In this document: piece after piece, positions 24,715-36,969 of the stretch
Layout: each line of letters starts with the position of its first letter
Position numbering within the stretch: position 1 is the stretch's first letter
Origin: Saururus chinensis
Lineage: Eukaryota; Streptophyta; Magnoliopsida; Piperales; Saururaceae
Reading direction: 5' to 3'
NCBI GenBank assembly: GCA_035235625.1
Contig: CP141142.1
Span: forward strand, 10,446,995 to 10,510,994
Length of the DNA stretch: 64,000 nucleotides
The notes under the pieces: generated by a model
What the model saw: the letters and a program-made list of their open reading frames with translations, nothing else
Told to the model about the DNA's origin: nothing
Database searches by the model: none
Translations under genes and position numbers: made by a program

Positions 24715-25011
24715 CTAGAGCTTTGAAATATAAATTGCTATGCCTTTCAGTGTAATGTCTACTAAATCTTTAAACAACCCATAACATTTTCTCGCAATCC
24801 AAAGGTGTAATGCTAGAGGATGGTCAGTTGACCTCCTTTGCGTTCCATACGAATGGTCAGGCACTAACCTCATCACAATCACATGATCTCCTATATTTGA
24901 AGCACTTACGTACCAGCTACAAGACTGATCGGAGCACTTTGCGGCATACATATTCCTGTTCTCATCCACAACACGATAAGTGAAATTTGCCTTTACTGCT
25001 AGGTCGATCAA
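24715..25011 (-). pseudogene. MuDR-type DNA-binding domain fragment
   Basis: The frame reads IDLAVKANFTYRVVDENRNM, then YAAKCSDQSCSWYVSAS and MRLVPDHSYGTQRRSTDHP. The sequence matches the zinc-finger-like MuDR N-terminal DNA-binding region (pattern KANF-x-Y/F...C-x4-C-x-W...H-x-C/Y) of plant Mutator transposases. The last His/Cys position is altered (DHSYG where family members usually have a Cys). It lies upstream, in the reading direction, of the catalytic block at 23756-24215, in the expected order. Confidence 0.75.
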
Positions 25012-25065
25012 AACCTTCTTAAAATGTAATAGTCTTAGAAAACATGCACCCTTTTCAAGTAGTTT

Positions 25066-25275
25066 CTAGTAATCTTTTGCTTGCAAACTGCCAATCATTA
25101 GCACGCCCTCACCAATATTTGGTTCCAACAGGTTGAGATCATTGACTGTCTCCCACTCTTCCTCGGCCTCAACATCAAAGTTACTAGGTACTATACTATG
25201 TCCAAATTCTTCGTGGTTAGACATACTTTCCATGTCAATTATATCATTCTCATTCCATTGATCATCACTCCACAC
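25066..25275 (-). pseudogene. Acidic linker of the MULE transposase remnant
   Basis: The frame reads WSDDQWNENDIIDMESMSNH and is rich in Asp and Glu (EAEEEWETVNDLN). Acidic linkers between the N-terminal domain and the DNA-binding domain are usual in MuDR proteins. Assignment rests on position between the two neighbouring blocks, not on a conserved motif. Confidence 0.5.
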
Positions 25276-25777
25276 TTCTTTAAATTATTTACCATCGTGA
25301 TTACAAGGGCTGTATGGGGGTTCATAGTTATCAAATGAAGTCCTTATCGCACCCATCGTTGGCAACATTTCTTCTAATCCAGTCTAATTGACTTCTATCA
25401 TAGGTTATGTAGGCATTGGACTAATGTAAGGAGAATGATATGGATTTGTTGAGTTCAAATTTCTCAGTTTTCCCAATCTACATTGGATATTAACGTGTTA
25501 ATCAATATCCAATATAACTCGACACCATGTATTCGGTTACACATTTACAAATCGTATCATGTTAGCGATAACACGATATTATATAGGTCGTATTATTACA
25601 TTTATGCTGAAAATAATTAGTGTTATATGGCATGTATAGGTCGCATCATTACTTATGCGATCTTATAAAATCATGTTTTTTCTCCACACGATATGCTTTG
25701 AACTGAACACGATAGTTTTGATATTGTGTGCTTGAGTACACAATAAAGTACAATCTTGTGTAATCTAAAATTCACTA

Positions 25778-26290
25778 TTACCTGACAGTTTTAAAAGTGA
25801 ATTGTGTATCATTGACTCCCGTCTGCAAATCGAAATTAGAGCTAGACTGAGCTATTACTACCGGTGATTTAGCTCTATTGAATGTTTGGTTCCTTTCTAC
25901 TGATGGTGATTCGGGCTCTTTCATCTTGGTATATAATAATAACACCTCCTTATTTTTCTTCATATAAATGGAAAATATTGATTGCAGGTCCTCGTCGTCT
26001 TCTAATTGATATATAATAGATGATTGGGAAGATAAAATTAAATACTTCAAAGTCACATTACTATTAACAAGAAGTTGTTCTTTCACTTGAAGCAGCAGCT
26101 CTCTGAACCTCACCGACAGATCAATATTCATCAATCGTGCATTTCTACCTATATACACGTCATCATTGCCTACCTCTCTATTATAATATATGTAAATACC
26201 AATCCTATCCATAATGTTGGTTAAAGGGTGATTAAATCTACCGAAATGAAGTATTTGGAGCCCTGAACAACTTCTAGAGTGTAAAAACAT
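25778..26290 (-). pseudogene. N-terminal PB1-like domain of the MULE transposase
   Basis: The 170-codon frame starts MFLHSRSCSGLQILHFGRF and contains DRIGIYIYYNREVGNDDVYI, NIDLSVRFRELLLQVKEQL and IIYQLEDDEDLQSIFSIY. The pattern of a beta-rich start, a helix and an acidic EDDEDLQ segment fits the PB1-like N-terminal region of long plant MULE (MuDR) proteins. It is the rightmost, therefore N-terminal, block of the minus-strand transposase remnant. Whether the first Met is the original start is unclear. Confidence 0.55.
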
Positions 26291-26413
26291 AGGTTTTTAC
26301 TGAACAACGGTACTCACAGTTGGTCACCTCCTGCCAGCCACTTTTAATTGCCGCCAATGAATCTTCTCCACTAGAACGGTACCACACTATTTTAGTATTT
26401 ATTCATAATATAT

Positions 26414-26549
<136 letters not shown>

Positions 26550-26567
26550 TTAAGAGAATATAGAATA

Positions 26568-26773
26568 GAGTCCCGTTAGTATGAGCCCGGGCTTACGCGC
26601 GCCGGCATGCGCCCAGGCTCATTGGGCCGTCAGATTCACATCCGATGGCCCATCAAACTCACAGGGCCTTTAAACCCGTGAGTTTGATGAGCCGTCGAAT
26701 GTAAATTCGACGGCCCAATAAGGCCAGGCGCACGCCTGACACATGTGAGCCCGGGCTCATCTTAACTTTTCCC
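26568..26773. mobile_element. MULE-type MITE with 9-bp target duplication
   Basis: The 206-bp element folds back on itself: ATGAGCCCGGGCT at 26581 pairs with AGCCCGGGCTCAT at 26748-26760, and pairing continues inwards through ATTGGGCCGTC and GGCCC(A)AT blocks. It is flanked by TATAGAATA at 26559-26567 and 26774-26782. A perfect 9-bp duplication is diagnostic of Mutator-like transposition. It lies about 800 bp upstream of the first coding exon of the histidine-phosphatase gene. Confidence 0.85.
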
Positions 26774-26782
26774 TATAGAATA

Positions 26783-27581
26783 TTGACTTACGGAAAAAAC
26801 TCTTTCAAGAAACCATGTTTCCTATTAGTCATGGCCCTCTCGTAAAAATCATCTTATGACTTAATTGGCCTTAATGACGACCGGCCTCAGCAGGCTAAAC
26901 ACATGCCAATTCCACATTGACTGCGTCATGAAGAAACTTCATGGCAGCTCCTGCTCTGAAATCCAACCCAGTGAATCTGCCCAATGGTGAGTTTCTTCAT
27001 CTTTGAATCCTTCTTTTACATCTCCGATGCGCCTGCTCATACCTTTCAACCTGTAGCATCATAAATTCCAAGTGTGATCTAGAAAAATGAACAATTTGTT
27101 ATAAGAAAGTCAATGTATGAAGAAGAACATATCAAATCGCAAAAAGACATGGATGAATTCTTGGGCGAACGGGTTTTTTGTGAAATTTTTATCTTTTCAT
27201 TTGTCCTTGATGAATAGCAAATGCAGCTGTGGTTAAAATGGCTTGAAATTGATTGCGACTTCATCATGTCATTAATAATCACTGATTAATGGCAAGTTGG
27301 TTTTTAGTTTTATTGTGATAGATAAGTTGATGCTATTACCAAACGTGAAATGCAGTCAACTGCGTGAATGTCTAGTCTATGCCGTTGCTCGACTTCTGCT
27401 AAGACAGAAATTTATTGTCAAAAGAAGACCAGCAGAAAAGAGAAGGAAGAGGCAATTTGACTATTTCCACACTAACACTTCAACAAAGTATTCAATGCAA
27501 AGCTTCTCTCTACCTTCCCCCTGGAAGCCCTGTTGAGCCACATCAATGCTCTTCTGCTTTGTAATTAGGTGAGGCAGGAGA
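26783..27581 (+). promoter_or_regulatory. Upstream region of the phosphoglycerate-mutase-like gene
   Basis: This holds the promoter and 5' leader by position. A potential leader exon with ATG at 26941 (MAAPALKSNPVNLPN) runs to a good donor at 26987 (CCAATG|GTGAGT). Joining it to any acceptor near 27571-27620 gives a stop within a few codons, so it may be an upstream open frame in the leader, not the true N-terminus. No TATA box could be fixed. Confidence 0.4.
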
Positions 27582-30500
27582 ATGAGAAACATGTCTTCTG
27601 TGTCAACCGTGTCTTCTCTGCAGAGATATAAAAGAGTTCATTTGGTACGTTCCATCCTCATGTTGGTTTCAAATTAATAAAAAATTCAACTTTTTTCATC
27701 TAGATCATGTTTTTTCCCCTATGCTTTAGTTAGACATTATCTTTTTCTTCATTTCCAGTGGCCTTCAAATACCATCTCATACAAATTATGTTCCTAGGTA
27801 AGGCATGCACAAGGAGCTCATAATGTAGAAGGAGAAAAAGATCGTAAAGCATACTTATCTCCACAACTCTTTGATGCACACCTCACACCTCTAGGATGGC
27901 AGCAGGTTTGTGATTCTACTTCTGAGAAAGCAATTGTTTGCTTGGTGACTTTTTTTCTTGCTTTTTAATAATTACTTTTATTGGCTGTTTTAATAATTCT
28001 TCATTATTTCAGTAGCATTACCTAAATATGAAGATGGTCGACGGGTTATAGAGATTTCATGAGCATGGATTTGGTGGGAAAAAAAATTATATAACAGGAA
28101 AATGGATTAGCATCTCCATTTTTTTGGTGAAATTGGACCTGTCACAACTCTGAACTCCCTTTGGATTTGATCCATCTGCATTGGGACATTTCCCTAGTAC
28201 AATTTAAATACAAACAAAGTAGTTTTAGATGTTGATTTGTGACCTAATTGAATCTATATTAGATGTTTTTAAGCAGGCAGGACCATGCTCATTCATGTTC
28301 ATTTTGATATCTATCTATTGTGCTCACATATGGATAAAGGAAGCAGAAACCAAACCGGACAATTGGATTCTGGTTTGTCAAGTTAAAATTTTGGAGACTG
28401 TGGTTTTACTGATTGTTTTTGGAACCAGACCAATCTTCAGGTTTTCAGATCCGATCAAACCATTCCAGTGCAAATGGTTTCCACAATGTTGTTTTCATTC
28501 CCTCTTTGTTCTTTGTCTAATTATACTGTCGTACTAGTGGAAGATCATATATTTTTACTGTAATAAATGAACTGGTTGAATCACGACCCATGAGGGGATT
28601 CAATGAGGGTTCGGTTGATGGTCAGAGATAAAAGAGAAAGGCCTGGAAAGCCTGATTTGAATCAGTTACAACTTACAAGTGACAGGAATAGCTATGGCTC
28701 TGCTGATGATGATAAAACTAGGCTTGACTAATTGAACCAAAGTAAAATTGGAAGACACAGGCTTCCCTACTTAATTGCAGCATCAAATGATGTACCAAGT
28801 TTGATCTTGATAAACATGTCTTGTGGTTGTACAATAAATTTTTTTTTTCTAAAATTTTCAATATAACGAATATACACTATTAAGAGTCCAAATCTCAAAA
28901 CTGTTTGTTTGTTTGATGCCCATTGTTTGGTGCTTTCGTAAACAGTTTAACAGCCTAACTTTCAGGAAGCTTAGTTACTGATGAAAACCTCAACATATTG
29001 CTCTTATAAACCCTTCAGTGTGATATTGTCTTGTTAAAATTTATTCATAGATTTCTGAGTAGTAATAGTTAAAATTTTGGAATGCTGTGTTTTTCACATA
29101 GCATGTCCTTAGTTGGACGAGGATAGGAACCACAAGGTTATAGTGAAGCCAGAGAGGATGTCCTTATAATCCATACCCATCCAAGGCCTAGCATCACTAA
29201 TTACTCCTTTAAGTGCATCAGAGGTTTTTCTCACAATCTTGTCCTGATTTTACAGCGTGATATTTTTGTTCCTGATGCATTTTTTTAGTTGAGGAATCAA
29301 ATTGATCTTGACATGAAATTATTTTCCTGTCCTGTACCAGGTTGATAATTTGCGAAGACATGTTCATGCATGTGAACTTGCTAAGACAGTTGAATTGGTA
29401 ATCACATCTCCTTTGTTGAGGTAGTTATTCCTCTTTCTCATTCCATTAGCAATGAAGGATTTGATGAAGGGAGTAGCAGCTGTAACACATCATTGTTTCT
29501 GATGAGCTACAAATTTACAGTAGCAGAATGTGCTTAATGTCCACATTTCCCTTTTTAACTTAATATCCTCAAAACGAGTTAACAACTGCTTTGTTCTAAT
29601 TGCTCCCTTGTCAAATTTTACCAAATTGAAGAAACTCTCAATTATTTGTAGTTTGGGGTCTTCAATAATTTTGACAAGTCGAACAGACATGGTTAGAGCA
29701 ATAGTTCGTTTCATTTATAGGCAATACCGATATGGACCTTACTGGAAATTGTTCTATGATATTTTCTTCATTATAGAAACTAGTTTATAAGAGGGAAGAT
29801 ATTTTCTTAAAAAATAGAAAATTGGTGTGTGGGCATATGTTGTTATTGTGACAATTTCACTTCACTGAAAGGTATGATGTGTCAGTTATTTGGAAACAAT
29901 CTGCTGTTAATACTAATAACATCCACAGAAGTGCCTCACAATAGCAATGAACCTGCATGTATTGTTTTAATATGGACTCTCATCTGCAATATTAGAAGAG
30001 TGATGCTATGGGTCCTCTGCTTCTTTCCCCATTTAAATCGCCTGTCCTATCTGTCATTAAATTGTGAGGGCGTCTGCCAAATCAAGCTATGTCAGATCCA
30101 AGTAGGTGGACGCACTTGAAGACTGGATCCATGTTATGAGCAGAGACTGAATCTCTTTATTGTTGTATGCCTGTATATATGATGTTCTTACAGTGTGAAT
30201 ACACACCATCTTGTAATTTATTTTGTCATTCATGTACGTATGATGTGCTAATGTAAATTTCCTAAGAGTGGATTTTAAATTTTGTGCAGGACTATGCAAA
30301 CTGCTGTTGGTGTCTTTGGTGGAGAAGACTTTGCAGATGTGGCAGATACTTTGCCACTAATGGTAGCCAAAGCTGGAAGCAGCAATCGCTCTGCTATTTC
30401 GAGTTTAAATTGTCCTACTTTCATAGCTGTTGAAACTTGTAGAGAGCATTTGGTACGTGTTGCCCATCAGTAATTTGATTGCCACAAAAATTATCATAAT

Positions 30501-32568
30501 ATGTATTAGCAGTGGAGAAAAGGAACATTATATAAAAGCTTTTAATGCAATATAGAAGTCTTATGTTTCACACTCTTTATCAGGGTATCAGAGGATATTT
30601 TCAATATAAGCACATAATTCATGTTTTGAAATTTTAACTGCTAAACATTTCTACTATAACATTAAGAGAAAGAAAGTGAATATTAATTAAGATAGTCTTA
30701 ACTCTTTCAGTAATTTTTTCCTTGTTAAAATTGCAAATTAAGTCAGGGCAGAAGATTGAATTATTATTGCCCTTCAACTGTAGGGAGTTTACCCTTGCGA
30801 TAAGCGGAGAAGCATCACTGAGTATCAGCAACTTTTCCCAGCAATCAATTTTTCCCTGGTGAGCACACTGACATTATCTTTATATTTAAGCTCTGTGGTG
30901 TCATTATATGTGAAAATATTTTTCTTTTCTATATACTTATCTTCTTCAGATAGAAAGTGATGAGGACATTCTATGGAAGCCTCAAGTCAGAGAGACAAAA
31001 GCAGATCTTGCAGCTAGAGGACTGAATTTTCTAAATTGGTAATATCTTGTCATTACTATATAAAAGTAATTAAGGTTATATGAGTTATATATATAATAAT
31101 CTTAGGAAAAAGTTACTATGCGCAGGGTCACATATTGAAAAATATGTGCCCCATGACGCAAGCAATGGGATTGTGGATCGTGATCTGATGATTTGTGTCA
31201 GATGAGGGGCGGGCGGGTGATTCAAACCTGCCTTCCCCCTTCAATAGCGTGGCCATATGCATCCGGTGTACACACCTCAGCATGCACGGGATGCATACTA
31301 ATGGGACTTAATATCTTATACTCCCTTAGTCCCATATTAATAACTCTATTTGGTTTTTCAACATGAACTAAAATTAATTCATTTTGAAAAACCAAATGGA
31401 GCTATTAATGTGGGACCAAGGGAGTGTAAAATAAGAGAAAGAAGGAAATGATAAGGCTACAAGACAAAGATTTGCTAGGTATTCGTTTATCATATACTTG
31501 TGTGATTCTTTATAGTTTCAATACAAGTGTCTTCCTCATGTAGGTTATGGACCAGAACAGAGAAAGAAATTGTCGTTGTTACCCATGGTGAATTCTTGTA
31601 TTATACCTTAGGAAAGCTTGAGAGCGACTGTAAGCCACCTGCCAAGGCAGAAATGTGCAAACGGTAAGTGGAGAGTAGCTTATTCATCCTACTATGGTTG
31701 AGAAGCTGTCTTTTTTAGTGTTAACGTGTACTTTATACCTTTTTTTTGTGCAAAATTAGAGTGCTCTGAACCACTTAGTTATTAAAAAAAAACTGTTTCT
31801 AATTTTTTTTTATTTTCTCTAATTTATGTCTACTTGGTACTTATTTTATGTGGGACGTGTTCCTCTATTTTCATAATTGTGGGGATGTGGCAGCCAGCTA
31901 AGACATTGCATCTTTGCATCATAGATTGCAGTAACCATCTTTTGAGTTTACTATCAATTTCATTTATGTTTGTCATTGCCTGATTAATGAACTTGGTAGA
32001 CAAAATTTTCCAGTCTTTTCGCATTATTATAGCCACCAATCATGTACAGTATATATGGTGTCCCGTTTGAATCTTCCCACCATAATGTGTTGTAACTCCA
32101 TATCAAGTGTGCAGTTGTACAGACATTGAGGACTACCAGAAGACATTCAGGAAAGAAAAATGAGAAACCCCATGCCTTGAAATGCGTGTTTAGTTTGTTC
32201 TCAGGTAGGAGCAGTCAGATAATTGTCCCCTACATGATCTGACAGCTCTCGCCCATGAGCATGTACTAAACACGCATTATTTGGCACAGGATTTATCATT
32301 GCTCTTCAGGAAAAGTCTGTATGGCTACATGCTTCTAAATTCACAACTCTCATGCGGATTATTTTAATCTTTTGCTCCATGCAGCTTTGCCAATTGTGAG
32401 CTTCGTTCTATAATGTTGACTGGCTCAGATCAGGCAGTAATTACCTGTCCAGGGGGGAAACTTCTAGGGTTTCACTTATCAAGTGACAAGACGGAAGAAA
32501 AACATTCAGATAAGGGAGAAACTGCTCATCACAGAAACCATAGCTTTTACCATATTTCAGCTAATTGA
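27582..32568 (+). CDS. Phosphoglycerate mutase-like histidine phosphatase, 8 coding exons
   Basis: The protein belongs to the histidine phosphatase (phosphoglycerate mutase-like) superfamily, plant PGM-like protein 1 group; its substrate is not known from sequence. Coding exons are 27582-27644, 27798-27905, 29341-29420, 30290-30452, 30784-30858, 30950-31038, 31544-31663 and 32385-32568. All joins are GT-AG and in frame, giving 293 aa. The phosphate-accepting motif is VRHAQG (R23, H24), preceded by RYKRVHL; LLRTMQT gives Arg84; VETCREHL and CDKRRSITEYQQLFP follow; the second catalytic His is H207 in VVVTHGEFLYY. The C-terminus (NCELRSIMLTGSDQ onward) is family-typical, then variable. There is no clear transit peptide, so a cytosolic location is inferred. 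The start is uncertain: ATG 27582 or 27591 fits, and an upstream exon may exist. Intron 2 is 1.4 kb; intron 6 carries two MITEs. Confidence 0.88.
31105..31308. mobile_element. MULE-type MITE in an intron, relative of the one at 26568
   Basis: The left end GGAAAAAGTTACTATGCGCAGG and the right end GCATACTAATGGGACT form inverted ends. They have the same wording as the element at 26568 (complement of its right end: AGGGAAAAGTTAAGATGAGC). Flanks TAATAATCT and TAATATCTTA suggest a 9-bp duplication altered by one indel. It lies between exons 30950-31038 and 31544-31663 of the histidine-phosphatase gene. Confidence 0.6.
31321..31424. mobile_element. Stowaway-type MITE in the same intron
   Basis: The ends CTCCCTTAGTCCCATATTAA and the complement of TTAATGTGGGACCAAGGGAG are inverted repeats that extend into AACTCTATTTGG / CCAAATGGAGCT. 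CTCCCTNNGTCCC is the Stowaway (Tc1/mariner) terminus. TA precedes the left end; the right flank is TG, probably a mutated TA. Length 104 bp. Confidence 0.8.
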
Positions 32569-33782
32569 GAAGAAAAATATTTCCAGCTTACAGGTTTCCC
32601 TGTTTAACAGGGACTTCTTTGGGATCATGACAAGAAAGCTAACAGAGGCAATCATGGCTTTCGCTTGCTCCATACTTTGAGCACTGTGTGAAAAATGTGA
32701 CGCCAGTGGAATCTTTCAGATTTAGTCAATGCAATTAGAGTGGCTTTGATATAAGCTGTATGCAGGGTGTGTCAGTACTTCAAATAGGCATCTGATCTTG
32801 TGCTCATGACATAGAACTTCAAGATCACGATGAGTACAAGGCTTTTATCATTATGATATCTCTTTCTAGTGGTGAATAGCTGCAGTATAATTTAATAAAT
32901 CGTTTATGTATAATTGTTGATCCTTTTGATAGAGCAACTTCATAATCTTCGTTTATCAGCACAAAAAAAAAATGAAACCGTGAAATCTTGTTACCCTTTT
33001 CCTCTGCAATGATGATGTTATTTGTTGTCTCTTCACGTTTAATCAGGTAACAGAATGAAGTTTGATATTTTCATCAAGCCACCAAAAACTACCATGTACA
33101 TGTCTACAGTGCCAAACACTGCCTTACACCAGTCATCCAAAGTCTATCTTTCCTCTGCAATCCCATCTTGATATCTTTTTTGGCTTGTGGTCTACTTTTT
33201 CTCTTTTTTGGAAGGTCCTTTATGTTGTGTGCTTGTGTGTATTATAAGGCTGTAAGCACATACATATTCACTTTCTTCCTTGCGAAGGAATTCTGGGCGT
33301 TTTCCTTATCACAAGATTAGTTTGCCAGACGTTCATCAACCACTTCTACAATTGATTGAACCTAACCCCAATTAGCATAAAATCAACAAGATAGATCAGT
33401 ACTCTGCTAAAGAAAGCATTAGGCAGGCCATTTCAACAGAAACGATTCTCTGTTCTTATATGCCTGCCATTTTCTCCAATTCTCCCATCTCATCACCTTC
33501 CTTTAGTATCTAATGTACCACCCAACAATCATACATAAATGTCATTAGGCAACAAAAAAAGGATTATGTTGTCCACAGAAGTCCATTTGAACGAGTCGAG
33601 CGTCCAGACAAAGAAAGTAAGAAACACACAAATGTAAGATATCCTTTCAGCAGACAGAATCTGCCCAGTTCCTATCCAACCTGACATCACCAGCCAGTCC
33701 ACCAATTACTACAAGCCTACAAAGCTAAAGCTGGCCAAACGTCTCCACTCAAGTTTCAACCAGCAAAGGCTCTACCCAAGTG
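32569..33782. other. Intergenic region between the two intact genes
   Basis: This contains the 3' untranslated region of the histidine-phosphatase gene (an AATAAA-like AATTTAATAAATC at about 32889) and the promoter and leader of the beta-xylosidase gene. The 100 bp before 33783 are rich in CAA and CCA, as in plant leaders. I could not fix a TATA box. No other gene was seen. Confidence 0.5.
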
Positions 33783-36700
33783 ATGTCCCAATGGAGGCAC
33801 ACCTCTCTCTTCTCTCTCTTCCTCTTGCAGCTCCTCCTCTTCCCCTCCCACTCAGTCATTCCACACCCACAACCTAATTTTCCATGCAAACCACCACACC
33901 ACAGCTTCTACCCCTTCTGCAACACCTCCCTCCCTATCGCCGCCAGGGCCCAGTCCATCATCTCCCTCCTCACCCTCCAGGAGAAGATCACCCAGCTCTC
34001 CAATGGCGCCGGACCCATCTCCCGCCTGGGCATTCCGGCCTACCAGTGGTGGTCTGAGTCGCTCCACGGCATCGCCTCCAACGGCCCCGGCATCCTGTTC
34101 AATGGGTCGATCACAGCCGCCACCAGCTTCCCCCAGGTGCTGCTCACTGCTGCTGCCTTCAACAGGAGTTTGTGGTTTGAGATTGGCAAGGCAATTGGGG
34201 TGGAAGCCAGGGCCATGTATAATGTGGGTCAGGCCGGATTGACCTTCTGGGCGCCCAATATCAACATTTTCAGGGACCCCAGATGGGGAAGGGGCCAGGA
34301 GACCCCTGGTGAGGACCCTGCGGTTGCAGCGGCTTATGCAGTGGAGTACGTGAAGGGGTTTCAGGGGAAGGATTCTTGGACTGATGGGGGTGGGGGGAAG
34401 AGAGTGTTGGCTGCCTCTCAGAGTAGTGGGGATCTGATGCTCTCTGCTTGTTGTAAGCATTTTACTGCCTATGACTTGGAGAAGTGGGGAAATTTTGCCA
34501 GATACACTTTCAATGCTCAGGTAAAAAGGCCGTGCTTTGCTTCTGCTTTCAGTTTTGTGTACTCTGGTCTAGTGAGACCAGTAATCTGGTTCACAATGGC
34601 TGTGAATCTCCTAGTAATCCAGTTCACGGGTAAGTTGTGAATGCAGTTCTGGGAATCAAATTACATATCTCACTAACCCCAATCTATCGTGAAAACACTG
34701 AACTGAATGTGGTGAGATGCTGGCACTACTGCCGTTCAGTTCTTGCTTGGCCCAATCAATTTTTTTTTTGTTTTTTGCTCAATTGACTTCCTCAATTTTT
34801 CCCTTGAGCTAGAGGATGAGCTGATTGGAAGGAGTGTCAAATGATACTGTACAATGCAGCTTCTAGGATCTCAAACTAACAATTAATGCCTATATTAAAA
34901 AATCTGTCAAATTCTGATGTAATTTGATGAAAACTAGTTGCTATCTTCTTTGATCAGGTTACAAAGCAAGATTTGGCCGACTCATATCAGCCCCCATTTC
35001 GAAGTTGCATAGAAGAAGGTCATGCTAGCTGCCTGATGTGTTCCTACAATCAAGTAAATGGAGTGCCTGCATGTGCTCGGCAAGATCTATTAGATCAAGC
35101 TCGAAATGAATGGGGATTCAAAGGGTAAGTATGCCTCTGCTTTGGGTTTCTGAATGTTGGAAACTGTCATCAATTTGTTGAGTAACTGTTATATTGTTGA
35201 CTCTTCAAAGTTGATTTTAAAAGTCCTCTTTCTATTGTTATATAACTCAACACAGATATATCACCTCCGACTGTGACGCAGTTTCTATTATCTATGAAAA
35301 CCAAACTTATGCACCAAGTCCTGAGGATGCAGTTGCGGATGTCATAAAAGCAGGTGGGTCACAGTAATTCAATTTCAAATGAGCTTAGGCTCTAAATTTC
35401 TTACAAACTAATTTGGTCAGTCATTGTTTTGGTAAGCAGGAATGGATATCAATTGTGGAACATATTTGCTGCTACACACCAAGTCAGCAGTTAAGAAAGG
35501 AAAACTAAAAGAAGAAGACATAGATCGGGCACTCTTTAATCTGTTTTCAGTTCAATTACGACTTGGACTATTTGATGGAGATCCGCTGAAGCTGCGGTAT
35601 GGTAAACTCGGTCCAGCAGATGTATGTACTAAAGAACACATAGAACTGGCACTTGGAGCAGCAAGACAAGGGATTGTGCTTTTGAAGAATAGAAATAACT
35701 TCTTGCCACTGGATAAGAACAAAGTGGAGTCAGTAGCAATCATAGGCCCTGCAGCAAATGATCCTAGCAAACTTGGTGGTGGCTACACAGGTTTGGAAAT
35801 TCGTGTGCTATTTGCATGTTCATCAGATTAGTCTTCTTTATTTGTGATCCTGTTTTTTAATTTCCCAGGTATTCCATGCAACCCAAAGAGCATATATGAG
35901 GGACATCAAACTTATATACGAAAGATATTTTATGCTAAGGGTTGCCTAAACGTCTCTTGTGAGTCTGAACATGGATTCAAAAAGGCCATTCACATTGCTG
36001 AAGAGGCTGATTATGTTGTGGTGGTTGCTGGACTAGACTTAACGCAAGAAACTGAAGACCTTGATAGAGTTACCCTTGTCTTGCCTGGCAAACAAATGCA
36101 TCTCATATCTGCCCTGGCAGAGGTCAGTAAGAGACCATTGGTTGTGGTACTCATGGGAGGTGGGCCCCTCGATATTTCGTTTGTGAAAGATGATCCTCGG
36201 GTTGCCAGCATTCTTTGGGTTGGATATCCTGGTGAAGCTGGTGGACAAGCTGTTGCAGATGTTATCTATGGGGAAGTCAATCCAGGTGAATTACTCATGT
36301 ACCAATCTTCAAGGCTATGAGCATAAATTTTACAATAGTAGTTATTGATTTGAAATTTGAAAATTTTCAGGTGGGAGATTGCCAGTAACATGGTATCCCG
36401 AATCCTTCACTCGTGTGCCAATGAATGATATGAACATGCGAGCCAACTCTTCACGAGGTTACCCTGGACGGACGTACCGATTTTACACTGGAGATATTAT
36501 CTACGGATTTGGACACGGATTAAGCTATTCAAATTATTCATATCAGTTTTTGTCAGTCCCGAAGAGAATCAGTTTATTGGCTACTGTAACTGATGCAGAC
36601 CATGCTATTGAATCTCAACACCAGATTGACAATCTACTCGAATATGTTGCAATTGATGAAGTGCCTTCATGCAATGCGCTAAGATTCTCTTTACAGGTAT

Positions 36701-36969
36701 CAGTGACTAACAATGGCCATATGGATGGAAGCCATGTCGTTATGTTGTTCTCTCAAGTGAAGAAGAAATTGAAAGGAGCCCCACAGAAGCAGTTGATTGG
36801 ATTTAATCGGGTACACACTGAGTCCCACAAAACTACAGAACTTGGTATGTTGGTAGACCCTTGCAAGCATCTTAGCGTGGCCAATGACCACGGAAAAAAG
36901 ATGCTACCTCTAGGAGCTCATGTCCTAACAATGGGAAATACAGAGCACCACTTATATATTGAAGTCTGA
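33783..36969 (+). CDS. BXL6: Probable beta-D-xylosidase (GH3), BXL6-like, 6 exons
   Basis: The enzyme removes xylose (often also arabinose) from cell-wall xylan and arabinan in the apoplast. Exons are 33783-34520, 34958-35124, 35256-35353, 35440-35790, 35869-36285 and 36371-36969; all joins are GT-AG and in frame, giving 789 aa, normal for plant BXL proteins. The ATG at 33783 opens a signal peptide ([19 protein letters not shown]). The GH3 N-terminal barrel includes [36 protein letters not shown] and CCKHFTAYD (K225, H226). [10 protein letters not shown] holds the nucleophile Asp307. The GH3 C-terminal domain includes [19 protein letters not shown] and [17 protein letters not shown] fibronectin-III-like domain closes the protein (about 690-789). 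Residue 246 is the last of exon 1, whose frame reads on into intron 1. Assignment to BXL6 rather than another BXL is by overall wording and is less sure than the family. Confidence 0.93.

Larger units (their letters stand above)
22500..25760. repeat. Dispersed palindromic motif ATCGTGTTATCGATAACACG
   Basis: Many partial or near-complete copies of a palindrome built on ATCGTGTTATCGATAACACG are scattered between and outside the transposase remnants. Examples are at about 22540, 22592, 22628, 22690, 22730, 24470, 24530, 24610, 25555 and 25690. The same motif fills 59280-60560. Copies usually keep one half (TATCGTGT or AACACGATA) better than the other. They avoid the preserved coding blocks. Possibly transposase-binding or structural repeats of one MULE family. 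Confidence 0.7.

Noticed and set aside
28229..28537. 102-codon open frame on the + strand
   Set aside because: It lies within intron 2 of the histidine-phosphatase gene and has no recognisable motif.
33852..34460. 202-codon open frame opposite to the first beta-xylosidase exon
   Set aside because: It is antisense to a GC-rich, clearly coding exon and has no motif of its own.
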